Source: Paenibacillus sp. J5C2022
GTDB taxonomy: Bacteria > Bacillota > Bacilli > Paenibacillales > Paenibacillaceae
NCBI RefSeq assembly: GCF_025567625.1
Contig: NZ_JAOQJC010000004.1
Location: 1 to 64,000, forward strand
DNA: 64,000 nt
Direction: 5' to 3'
The notes under the pieces were generated by a model, which worked only from the letters and a program-made list of their open reading frames with translations, did no database searches and had not been told where the DNA came from. The position numbers and the translations under genes are program-made. This document shows positions 46,168 to 53,975 of this stretch, piece after piece; the stretch's first letter is position 1, and each line of letters opens with the position of its first letter.

Positions 46168-46437
46168 ATGTGCCGAAATATTAAGACGCTGTTCAATTTC
46201 GATCCCCCTGCGACGGACGAGGAGATTGAGGCGGCCGCTGTGCAATTCGTCCGGAAGCTGTCCGGCTTCAACAAGCCTTCCAAGGCGAATGAAGAAGCCT
46301 TCCACCGCGCTGTCATGGAGGTTGCGGCTTCGGCCAAAACTTTGCTGGACACGCTTGTAACGAATGCCGAACCGCGTGATCGCGAAGTGGAAGCCGAGCG
46401 CGCCCGGGCGAGGAATGCCCGTCGATTCGGAAGCTAA
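46168..46437 (+). CDS. DUF2277 family protein
   Basis: 89 residues from ATG 46168 with AAGGAGTG upstream. MCRNIKTLFNFDPPATDEEI, FVRKLSGFNKPSKANEEAFH and NAEPRDREVEAERARARNAR match the DUF2277 family, whose function is unknown. It is divergent from the sirtuin gene and just upstream of a small membrane protein gene. Confidence 0.88.
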   Translation: MCRNIKTLFNFDPPATDEEIEAAAVQFVRKLSGFNKPSKANEEAFHRAVMEVAASAKTLLDTLVTNAEPRDREVEAERARARNARRFGS

Positions 46438-46442
46438 GGCGT

Positions 46443-46862
46443 ATGGAGAAAAGCGGAAGAAGGAACACGATTCTGATCGTTTTCATCTTTATAGCGTTAT
46501 TCGCTGCCACTGCATTCCTGCTGGTCAATTGGATCAAGAGCGCAGAGGTTTTCAATTTCGTCCGTCCGTTCACAGTCGAAGTGACCAATGACTCGGAATA
46601 CGATATTGTTTCATTGGAATTCGGGTTGTTGAAGGGCGAATCTAAGGAAACGCTGGACAAGATCATTGCGAGCGGGTCGAAAGCAAGATTCATTCCGAAT
46701 CTCGATCTTACCAGCGAGAATGCCGTTTACTTGAAATTCCGGGACGCCAGAGGCGAAGGCGGGGAGCTTACTGTATGCGGATATACGGAATATTTGAACG
46801 GTATGACGAGAGTGCGAATTAATGAGAAGGAAGCGGTTGTAGAAGAGATGGACTGCTTTTAG
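46443..46862 (+). CDS. Hypothetical membrane protein
   Basis: 139 residues, not recognised. A single N-terminal helix (TILIVFIFIALFAATAFLLV) is followed by a beta-rich extracytoplasmic domain (FTVEVTNDSEYDIVSLEFGL). It starts five bases after the DUF2277 stop, so the two are probably co-transcribed. A terminator follows at 46881. Confidence 0.7.
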   Translation: MEKSGRRNTILIVFIFIALFAATAFLLVNWIKSAEVFNFVRPFTVEVTNDSEYDIVSLEFGLLKGESKETLDKIIASGSKARFIPNLDLTSENAVYLKFRDARGEGGELTVCGYTEYLNGMTRVRINEKEAVVEEMDCF

Positions 46863-46880
46863 AATAGGCCGTTCCATAGG

Positions 46881-46946
46881 CTAACGAATGTCAAGAAGCG
46901 TAGTTGCAGCGGCAGCAGCCATTTCTGATAATCGTTAGTTTTTTTT
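46881..46946 (+). terminator. Terminator with long branched stem
   Basis: CTAACGA (46881-46887) pairs with TCGTTAG (46932-46938); pairing extends inward with wobbles, and a T8 run follows. Confidence 0.75.
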
Positions 46947-47048
46947 GTATGTTCAAAGCGGCAATGCTGTGCTATAGTAAGGTTAAACCAATTTTAGAAA
47001 TCGATTTCTATTCTTGATTCCATCGTATATGAAGCGGGAGGAGTAGCA

Positions 47049-48281
47049 ATGAAAAAGAAATATGCGATTGTAGGCGCAGGTGTAAGATGCACGTATATGT
47101 TCGCCATTCCCTTGGTGGAAGAGTTGTCCGATGTGGCGCAGTTGGTCGGCATATGCGACGTGAATGAGGGGCGTGCCAGGCTGATGAGCGAGCGGTGCGG
47201 AGGAGTAGCCACTTACGACGATTTCGAACGAATGCTGGATGAGACGAAGCCCGACCGCGTCATCGTCACCACGATTGACAGCTTGCATCACGACTTCATC
47301 ATTCGTGCACTGAGAGCCGGGTGCGATGTTATCACGGAGAAGCCGATGACGATCGATGCCGTCAAGTGCCAGGCGATTATGAAGGCGGAAGCGGAGACGG
47401 GGAAGAAGGTGGCCGTAACATTCAATATGCGGTTCATGCCATATGTATCGAAGGTGAAGCAATTGCTTAAGCAAGGAGCGATCGGCGAAGTGCTGCATAT
47501 GAATGTGGAATGGTTCCTGGATACGCGTCATGGAGCGGATTACTTCCGCAGATGGCACCGGCATATGGAGAAGAGCGGCGGGCTTCTGCTACACAAGTCG
47601 ACGCATCACTTCGATATGATCAATTGGTGGCTGGACGATCATCCCGAGACAGTGCAAGCATTCGGTGATCTGAAGTTCTACGGGCCGAACCGGGAAGAGC
47701 GTGGCGAACGCTGTCATACTTGCGCACATGCGCAGTCCTGTTCGTTCTACTATAATATTGCGGGCAACGAACGGGACCGGACATTGTATCTCGAGAATGA
47801 GAGCTATGACGGCTATTATCGGGATCGTTGTGTGTTCAGTGAGGAAATCGATATCTATGATACGATGGCTGTGCAAGTGCGCTATGAACGGGGAACGACG
47901 ATGTCTTACTCTCTGAGCGCATACAATCCGATAGAAGGCTGGCGGGCGGTGCTTGTCGGGACGAAGGGCAGACTGATTGCCGAGGAGCTCTATCCGGTGA
48001 ACGGCGAGCAGATGAAGCCATACAATGACATATTGCTGTACAATGAGCATGGCGAACGGACGGTCGTGCAGTGCCGCATGTCCAGCGGCGACCATGGCGG
48101 CGGAGATTCAAGGCTGCGCGATATGCTGTTCAGAGACGGGGTGCCAGATCCGCTGGGGCAGCAGGCAGGGACACATGCGGGCGCTATGTCGCTGCTGATC
48201 GGAGCAGGGGCGAACGTATCCATTGCTGAGGGCAGGCCGGTGTCCATCCGTGAGCTGGTGGATACCAGCATTTATGCTTGA
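47049..48281 (+). CDS. Gfo/Idh/MocA family oxidoreductase
   Basis: 410 residues. The Rossmann start is KYAIVGAGVRCTYMFAIPLV, and the family signature EKPMTIDAVKCQAIMKAEAE contains the catalytic-type EKP. HLLHKSTHHFDMINWWLDD-like residues (LLLHKSTHHFDMINWW) form the C-terminal sugar site, with a four-cysteine patch (ERCHTCAHAQSC). The family uses NAD(P) to oxidise sugars, inositols or sugar derivatives. ATG 47049 follows GGGAGGAG. It is a single-gene unit ending at the terminator at 48319. Confidence 0.92.
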   Translation: MKKKYAIVGAGVRCTYMFAIPLVEELSDVAQLVGICDVNEGRARLMSERCGGVATYDDFERMLDETKPDRVIVTTIDSLHHDFIIRALRAGCDVITEKPMTIDAVKCQAIMKAEAETGKKVAVTFNMRFMPYVSKVKQLLKQGAIGEVLHMNVEWFLDTRHGADYFRRWHRHMEKSGGLLLHKSTHHFDMINWWLDDHPETVQAFGDLKFYGPNREERGERCHTCAHAQSCSFYYNIAGNERDRTLYLENESYDGYYRDRCVFSEEIDIYDTMAVQVRYERGTTMSYSLSAYNPIEGWRAVLVGTKGRLIAEELYPVNGEQMKPYNDILLYNEHGERTVVQCRMSSGDHGGGDSRLRDMLFRDGVPDPLGQQAGTHAGAMSLLIGAGANVSIAEGRPVSIRELVDTSIYA

Positions 48282-48318
48282 ATGCTTGAGAGATGAAGCT
48301 TAATACATGATAACAATG

Positions 48319-48351
48319 GCCCGATTCCTTCTGATGCGGCAGGAATCGGGC
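48319..48351. terminator. Terminator between convergent genes
   Basis: GCCCGATTCCT (48319-48329) pairs perfectly with AGGAATCGGGC (48341-48351). It lies between the oxidoreductase and the convergent AlgJ-like gene. T-runs are weak. Confidence 0.7.
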
Positions 48352-48383
48352 TATTGCCTGTATAGCTCGACAAGCTGTGCCGA

Positions 48384-49667
48384 TCATTCCGCTTTCTTCT
48401 CGAAGCTATAATTGCCGCTGAACAGATTATCGTCGTGGAAGGCGATGATGAGCATATCGTAATGCTCCCGGGTGAGCACATCTTGCAAGCTGAATTCCGT
48501 ATAATATCGATTGTCCAGAACGGTCAACTTGTTGAAGTGCTGAGCCAGGTAAGGCGTAAGGGGGTTCATGAAGGAATCCTTCAGCAGCAGGACATTCAGA
48601 TCATTGTTCGCCTGCGGATTCTCATATACGATCCTCTGACGGTCGCCCCCGAAGATCGAACCGTACGTGTAGGTGCTTCGGCCTCGCTTGTACCCGTAGA
48701 AATCATGGAACTCCTTGATCGTCTGCGTGCCGTCCTTGTTTATGACCTCGAATTGTTCGAAGGAGAACGGAATTCGCGGTTCGTAAATAATCGTACGGTC
48801 CGCTTTCTTCGGATTGATAACATAATTGATCTGATTGTTATAGCTGCCCTCGAATCTGCCGTCCGTTAATTGAGAGATATGGATATCGTCCAACGTCATA
48901 GGCTCGTCCGTGAAAAGCGGCGATTTGTCGGAGATTTCTTCAATCATTTCCTGATAAGCGGTGAAGGCGCCCTTGATATTCCAGTGATGGTCGGTCTCCA
49001 AATACATCTCTTCCAGCTCCGCTTTCGTAAACGTATCGAACTTGTCTCCGATATCTACGACGTTAACCGATTGATCCAGCTTGGATAGGAAGTATTGCTT
49101 GGACTTGCTATAAGAATCGGTTCGCAAATAAGCGGGATACAGATGCATTAACGATTTCGTTCTCGACGGATTGAAGACGAAATAGGTCTCGGTGCCTTGC
49201 TCCCCGGCGAATTTCACCGCTTCGTTCAATTTAGCGGTCGCAGCGTCAATATGCTTTATATAGACGGTTTTGCTGGGAACGGGGAAGATCCACTTCTTGT
49301 TGATCAGCACAAGCTTGGACACGATGCGCGAATCCTTCACGACCGTTCCGTCCTCCGGACTGGGGGAAGGGGCAGGGCGGAGCAAGTTTTCGAACAGCAT
49401 CGCGTTGAATACTTTCGAATTTTGCTGCCTCTGATACATCATTACCATCCCGTCGCGAAGCACGATCTGATCATTCACATATTGATTCATATCTTCGAAG
49501 AAGCTTCGCGAGAGGAGCGAATCGGATCTGAATGCAGGCAGTTGGCTTAACGTTCTCTTCTCGCTGGCCGAGAAGCTGTTGTCCGGCGTCGCCAGGCTGG
49601 CTATGGAGAATCCGAATATAATGGCAAGGAAGGCTCCGATATAGACAATGGCAATTGTTTTGTTCAC
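48384..49667 (-). CDS. DHHW/AlgJ-like protein of exopolysaccharide O-acetylation
   Basis: 427 residues from GTG 49667, which follows AAGGGAGT. One N-terminal membrane helix (TIAIVYIGAFLAIIFGFSIA) is followed by an SGNH-like extracytoplasmic domain. YLETDHHWNIKGAFTAY is the AlgX/AlgJ-type DHHW motif with the catalytic Asp-His. In alginate-like systems such proteins transfer acetyl groups supplied by an MBOAT partner to a polysaccharide. The MBOAT gene directly upstream supports this role. Polymer unknown; the eps operon at 57-64 kb is a candidate. Confidence 0.87.
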   Translation of the reverse strand: MNKTIAIVYIGAFLAIIFGFSIASLATPDNSFSASEKRTLSQLPAFRSDSLLSRSFFEDMNQYVNDQIVLRDGMVMMYQRQQNSKVFNAMLFENLLRPAPSPSPEDGTVVKDSRIVSKLVLINKKWIFPVPSKTVYIKHIDAATAKLNEAVKFAGEQGTETYFVFNPSRTKSLMHLYPAYLRTDSYSKSKQYFLSKLDQSVNVVDIGDKFDTFTKAELEEMYLETDHHWNIKGAFTAYQEMIEEISDKSPLFTDEPMTLDDIHISQLTDGRFEGSYNNQINYVINPKKADRTIIYEPRIPFSFEQFEVINKDGTQTIKEFHDFYGYKRGRSTYTYGSIFGGDRQRIVYENPQANNDLNVLLLKDSFMNPLTPYLAQHFNKLTVLDNRYYTEFSLQDVLTREHYDMLIIAFHDDNLFSGNYSFEKKAE

Positions 49668-49709
49668 GTTGATACTCCCTTGATGACTATGACTTGATTG
49701 CAAGCCCGC

Positions 49710-51116
49710 TTAAAATCTGAAATACAGAAACGGATTGTACGTTGAATTAACCAGATACAAGATCACTTGCACGAATAGGAAAATGTAAAAGAACAATGCA
49801 ACGGCCTCGCGTAAAATATTGGTCGAAGGGTGCAGCTTAAGCTTCTGCAGCTTCGGAAATACCGGCATGGCCGCGACGATCGCAATGGCGAAATAGAACC
49901 AATTCAATGACAGCAGCGACAGCGCCTGGGCATCCAAAATCTCCAGACCGCGGGATGAAAACATGGCGGTAAGATAATCTGCTGCATAGCTGAAATTGTC
50001 GGCGCGGAAGAACACCCAGCCGATCATGACAAGCAGCAGTACCAGCACGTGATTGAACGGATAGATCCTGGACAGCCACTTCTCCAGACCGAACTTCTCC
50101 AACGCGATGAGCACCCCGTAATAGATGCCCCAGGCCATAAACGTCCAGCTTGCTCCATGCCAAAAGCCTGTCAATGCCCACACAACCAGCAGGTTGCGGC
50201 ATAGCTTCCACTTCGATACTCTGCTGCCGCCCAGCGGGATATAGACATAGTCCCTGAACCAGCTCCCGAGGGAGATATGCCAGCGCCGCCAGAACTCCGA
50301 GATGCTCTTGGCGATATAGGGATAGTTGAAATTCTCCTTGAATTCGAATCCGAACATTTTACCCAGACCGATCGCCATGTCGCTATAACCCGAGAAATCG
50401 AAATAGATCTGCAGCGTATAGGCGAGAATGCCGATCCACGCGCTGCCGGTAGACAGGTCATTCGCAGAAGTCATAAATATCGTGTCCGCTACAGCGCCCA
50501 GCGGGTTGGCCAGCAGCATCTTTTTGGACAAGCCCAGAATGAACCGTTGGATGCCTTCAGCGAACTGCACGGAAGAGAAGACGCGCCGGCCAAGCTGCTT
50601 GGCGACATCGTTGTAACGGATAATCGGGCCTGCCACAAGCTGCGGGAAGAACGTAATATACAGCGATAATCTGAACAGATTCCGCTGGGCCTGCTCTTGT
50701 CTGCGATAGATGTCGATGAGATAGCTAAGCGCATGGAACGTATAGAAGGAAATGCCGATCGGCAGCGGAATCGCTTGCAGCTGGATATTCGTGTGCAAGG
50801 CGGCATTCATGACATCAACGGCGAAGTTGGCATATTTGAAAAAGCCTAAAAGCCCGATGTTGACCGCAATGGCGGAAGCCAGTATGTAGATTCGCTTCTT
50901 CTCGTAGTGCTCCGCCCGATCAATCCAGATGCCGAAGCCATAGTTGATGAGGATGGATACGATCATGAGAAATACATATCGGGGCTCACCCCAGGCGTAG
51001 AAGATTAAGCTGAAAATGAGAAGAATGATATTTTTAAATTTGAAAGGAACAGCAAAATACAAGCTTAGGACAAGGGGCAGAAAGAAAAATAAAAAGATGA
51101 CGGAACTGAAAACCAA
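49710..51116 (-). CDS. MBOAT family O-acyltransferase (AlgI/DltB-like)
   Basis: 468 residues if started at TTG 51116 after AGGGGG, giving the typical MVFSSVIFLFFFLPLVLSLY opening; ATG 51146 is an alternative ten residues longer. About 11 membrane helices. The catalytic region contains ISEFWRRWHISLGSWFRDYV, YIPLGGSR and the catalytic His in LTGFWHGASWTFMAWGIYYG. It moves acyl groups from the cytoplasm across the membrane to the downstream AlgJ-like protein. The two genes are 42 bases apart and form an operon. Confidence 0.93.
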   Translation of the reverse strand: MVFSSVIFLFFFLPLVLSLYFAVPFKFKNIILLIFSLIFYAWGEPRYVFLMIVSILINYGFGIWIDRAEHYEKKRIYILASAIAVNIGLLGFFKYANFAVDVMNAALHTNIQLQAIPLPIGISFYTFHALSYLIDIYRRQEQAQRNLFRLSLYITFFPQLVAGPIIRYNDVAKQLGRRVFSSVQFAEGIQRFILGLSKKMLLANPLGAVADTIFMTSANDLSTGSAWIGILAYTLQIYFDFSGYSDMAIGLGKMFGFEFKENFNYPYIAKSISEFWRRWHISLGSWFRDYVYIPLGGSRVSKWKLCRNLLVVWALTGFWHGASWTFMAWGIYYGVLIALEKFGLEKWLSRIYPFNHVLVLLLVMIGWVFFRADNFSYAADYLTAMFSSRGLEILDAQALSLLSLNWFYFAIAIVAAMPVFPKLQKLKLHPSTNILREAVALFFYIFLFVQVILYLVNSTYNPFLYFRF

Positions 51117-51237
51117 AACATGCTTCCCCCTAAGTTGAATATTCATTCATGCGCGTATGAAGTGATCACAATAGTAATGGACGAGGATTGAAGCATTTTG
51201 TTGCAGTTGTTAAAAAATCCCTACCTTATGAAAAGTC

Positions 51238-51291
51238 TTTACAAATATCGAAATTCGCCTATAATATAAATGCTAATGAAAATTATTATCG
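51238..51291 (+). promoter_or_regulatory. feo promoter with Fur box
   Basis: TTTACA (51238-51243), 16 bases, TATAAT (51260-51265) form the promoter. TGAAAATTATTATCG (51277-51291) matches the Fur 7-1-7 consensus at all but two of its bases and lies just past the start site, so iron-Fur repression is expected. Confidence 0.82.
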
Positions 51292-51307
51292 ATTAGGGTG
51301 ATGCCTC

Positions 51308-51544
51308 TTGCCATTACTTTCAGAACTGCAACTAAAAACCGGCGATGTCATTAAAGTAAAAGATTTATCTTCAATTAACAGGCTCATACGCAAACGGCTA
51401 AACGATATGGGAGTCGTTGAAGCATCGGAGCTGTGCTATAAATGCCAAATGCCGTTCGGCGGACCGCTAATGCTGGAATGCAACGGACAACGGCTAGGGA
51501 TTCGTTACAAAGAAGCCGCATGCATCGAGGTTGAGTACCAATGA
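51308..51544 (+). CDS. feoA: FeoA family ferrous iron transport protein
   Basis: 78 residues with an SH3-like fold: LKTGDVIKVKDLSS, RKRLNDMGVVEASELCYK and LGIRYKEAACIEVEY match FeoA. TTG 51308 lies 7 bases after AGGGTG. It modulates the FeoB permease. Its TGA overlaps the feoB ATG (ATGA). Confidence 0.92.
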   Translation: MPLLSELQLKTGDVIKVKDLSSINRLIRKRLNDMGVVEASELCYKCQMPFGGPLMLECNGQRLGIRYKEAACIEVEYQ

Positions 51545-53547
51545 CAAGAATCGCACTGGCCGGAAACCCGAACATCGGGAAGACTTCTTTATTTAATCAG
51601 TTGACGGGTTCTTACGAATACGTTGGAAATTGGAGCGGAGTTACCGTTGAACAGAAAGTCGGCGTGTTGACGAACAAGGCAGGAGAACTTATTGATCTCC
51701 CAGGTGTATATACGCTGGCGCCGATTTCGAAAGATGAAGGGGTAGTCTCGCAATTTCTGTTAAACGAAACCTTCTCTCACATACTTAATATTGTTGATGC
51801 TTCGCAAATTGAAAGAAACCTGCACTTAACTGTCCAATTGCTGGAATACGGAAAGCCTGTCATGATCGGGTTAAATATGATCGACGTTGCAGCAAAACGC
51901 GGCATTGTCGTAAATCCTTCTATTCTAGCCAAGAAGCTCGGAGTGGGTGTCAAGCCTGTTATTGCAAGGACAGGGCAAGGATGCCAAGAGCTGTTGGGGG
52001 CACTTTCTCAGAATATTCCGGCCAGGGAACCGCTTGTTCTTGACTATGGCGGCCAATTGGAGAACGGCATACGGGAGCTGCTTTCGCAGTTGCCGGATAT
52101 GGACGATCGTAATAAGCGGTGGCTTGCGATTCAATTTTTTGAAGGCAACTACGTTGCTCGTCACAGTCTGGAGCATTATATTGATTCGGATTCCTTGCAA
52201 TTCCTGTATGATCGGACAGAGAAGGCTATTATCGAATCCGGATTATCCAAGCGAATGCAGGACCATATATACCGCATAAGAAAGCAATATATTCAAACTG
52301 TGCTGAATGCCTCTTATGAGAGACAAGAACATAAAGAAGATCAATTCACTGAAATTATTGACCAAATCGTTACGAACCGCTTTTTGGGCATCCCTATTTT
52401 TTTATTGTTCATGTTTCTTATCTTCAAGCTTACGTTTGATTGGCTCGGCTCCCCTTTATCAGACGCGCTGGACTCCTTTTTCTCAGGCCCGCTAACAGAC
52501 ATGCTAAGTGGCGCCTTAACGAAGCTCAACGTTAATTCCTTTATTCAAGCGCTTGTTTTGAATGGGATCGTTGCTGGAGTTGGCGGAGTGTTGGTTTTCG
52601 TGCCGCAAATTTTCATTTTATTTTTCTTTATTTCGTTAATTGAAGATTCGGGTTACATGGCGCGTGTAGCGATGGTCATGGATCGCCTGTTGGAGAAAAC
52701 CGGTCTTAACGGCAAAGCCTTTATTCCCATGATTATCGGCTTTGGCTGCAATGTGCCGGGGATTATGGCGGCCAGAACGATCGAGCAGCCTAAGGAACGG
52801 TTATTAACGGTCATATTGACGCCATTAATGTCCTGTTCCGCCCGACTTGCCGTATACAGTTTATTTGTGGGCACATTTTTCGAAAACCATCAAGCGCTCA
52901 TTGTGTTATCTTTATATGTTATGGGCGTTGTCGTAGCTTTGCTATTAGCTAAGCTGTTCTCATTATTATTTATGAAGAACGAGTCCTCTTTATTTGTCAT
53001 TGAGCTTCCTCCATACAGAGTACCGCAAGGCAAGACATTGATAAGAAGCACGTGGGATAAAGGGAAAGGCTTTGTCAAAAAAGCGGGTACGTTGATTTTT
53101 GGAGGGACAGTAGTCATTTGGCTGTTATCCTATACAGGTCCTGGCGGATTCGACGTTGAGATCGACAAGAGCTTTATGGCCATATTGGGCGGAGGTCTCG
53201 CTCCTATTTTTGCCCCGATCGGCTTTGGCACCTGGCAAGCGGGAGCTGCGTTAATTACGGGATTTCTTGCGAAAGAAGTCGTTGTGTCGACGATGAATAT
53301 TATCTACTTTGTACCGAATACGGATATGCTGCAAGGGCTGCTGGCCACACAATTTACACCTTTGTCGGCATACAGCTTTATGGCTTTTATTCTGTTATAC
53401 GTCCCTTGTTTGGCCACTGTAGCGATTATTCAGAAGGAAACGAAATCGAAGAAATGGACGCTATTTTCCATACTTTATGCGCTCGTTATCGCTTATTTGA
53501 TATCGTTCATTGTGTATCATGCAGGCCGTTTACTTGGATTCGAATAA
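51541..53547 (+). CDS. feoB: Ferrous iron transporter FeoB
   Basis: 668 residues. The N-terminal G domain has GNPNIGKTSLFNQLTGS (G1), DLPGVY (G3) and LNMID (G4). After a helical spacer, the membrane part begins near residue 280 and includes the two gate regions (GYMARVAMVMDRLLEKTGLN with FIPMIIGFGCNVPGIMAART, and the later FLAKEVVVSTMNIIYFV). It imports Fe2+ when iron is scarce, driven or gated by GTP. Start fixed by the four-base overlap with feoA. Confidence 0.97.
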   Translation: MTRIALAGNPNIGKTSLFNQLTGSYEYVGNWSGVTVEQKVGVLTNKAGELIDLPGVYTLAPISKDEGVVSQFLLNETFSHILNIVDASQIERNLHLTVQLLEYGKPVMIGLNMIDVAAKRGIVVNPSILAKKLGVGVKPVIARTGQGCQELLGALSQNIPAREPLVLDYGGQLENGIRELLSQLPDMDDRNKRWLAIQFFEGNYVARHSLEHYIDSDSLQFLYDRTEKAIIESGLSKRMQDHIYRIRKQYIQTVLNASYERQEHKEDQFTEIIDQIVTNRFLGIPIFLLFMFLIFKLTFDWLGSPLSDALDSFFSGPLTDMLSGALTKLNVNSFIQALVLNGIVAGVGGVLVFVPQIFILFFFISLIEDSGYMARVAMVMDRLLEKTGLNGKAFIPMIIGFGCNVPGIMAARTIEQPKERLLTVILTPLMSCSARLAVYSLFVGTFFENHQALIVLSLYVMGVVVALLLAKLFSLLFMKNESSLFVIELPPYRVPQGKTLIRSTWDKGKGFVKKAGTLIFGGTVVIWLLSYTGPGGFDVEIDKSFMAILGGGLAPIFAPIGFGTWQAGAALITGFLAKEVVVSTMNIIYFVPNTDMLQGLLATQFTPLSAYSFMAFILLYVPCLATVAIIQKETKSKKWTLFSILYALVIAYLISFIVYHAGRLLGFE

Positions 53548-53568
53548 AGGGCAAGGGAGGAAGCGGCA

Positions 53569-53718
53569 GTGGTGAGTTGGATATTGGGTGTTGCTATTTT
53601 TGGATATGCCTCGTGGACAATATATCGGTTTATGAAGAAAAGCCGGCAGGGCAAATGTGCAGCTTGCTCGTTAAACAAAAGCTGCCAAAGCCAGTGCTTC
53701 GATTCTTCTGTCGAATAA
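53569..53718 (+). CDS. FeoB-associated Cys-rich membrane protein (small)
   Basis: A 49-residue protein. GTG 53569 follows AAGGGAGG by 8 bases and lies 21 bases after the feoB stop. One membrane helix (SWILGVAIFGYASWTIYRF) is followed by a Lys/Arg stretch and a cysteine cluster GKCAACSLNKSCQSQC. Small helix-plus-cysteine proteins of this type often follow feoB in Firmicutes and are thought to assist or regulate FeoB. Confidence 0.88.
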   Translation: MVSWILGVAIFGYASWTIYRFMKKSRQGKCAACSLNKSCQSQCFDSSVE

Positions 53719-53721
53719 ACT

Positions 53722-53781
53722 TTTATGAGAAATGGCTTACGGCGTCCTTGTAAAAGGACGCCGTAAGCCATTTCTCATAAA
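53722..53781. terminator. 28-bp perfect inverted repeat after the feo operon
   Basis: The arms 53722-53749 and 53754-53781 are perfectly complementary around the loop GTAA; the core of the arm is GGCTTACGGCGTCCTT. There is no T-run beyond the stem, but the stem itself ends in CATAAA. Probably the feo terminator. Confidence 0.8.
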
Positions 53782-53867
53782 TATGCGCTCGATCATTCAT
53801 GCACGCAGGCTGGTGCAAAGTTGTTTTTTGTGCTATGATAAGAAATCCATATGTATTCACAATTCAT

Positions 53868-53898
53868 ATGGACACAGTTAATTCATTTTATCTATAAT
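53868..53898 (+). promoter_or_regulatory. SigA-like promoter of helD
   Basis: TGGACA, 18 bases, TATAAT (53893-53898). The predicted start near 53905 lies just before the leader peptide ribosome site GGAGGT. Confidence 0.6.
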
Positions 53899-53924
53899 TT
53901 AATCTTATCATGGAGGTCGTCGGG

Positions 53925-53975
53925 TTGTCAAGCGCGGTATGCAAATTCAATACGGGGAGCGTGGCGTGTAAATGA
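53925..53975 (+). CDS. Leader peptide upstream of and coupled to helD
   Basis: TTG 53925 lies 7 bases after a strong GGAGGT. It would encode a 16-residue peptide (LSSAVCKFNTGSVACK) whose TGA overlaps the helD ATG as ATGA. An ATG at 53910 is in frame and would give 21 residues. Coupling to helD is therefore possible. No homologue known to me; it could equally be chance. Confidence 0.4.
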   Translation: MSSAVCKFNTGSVACK

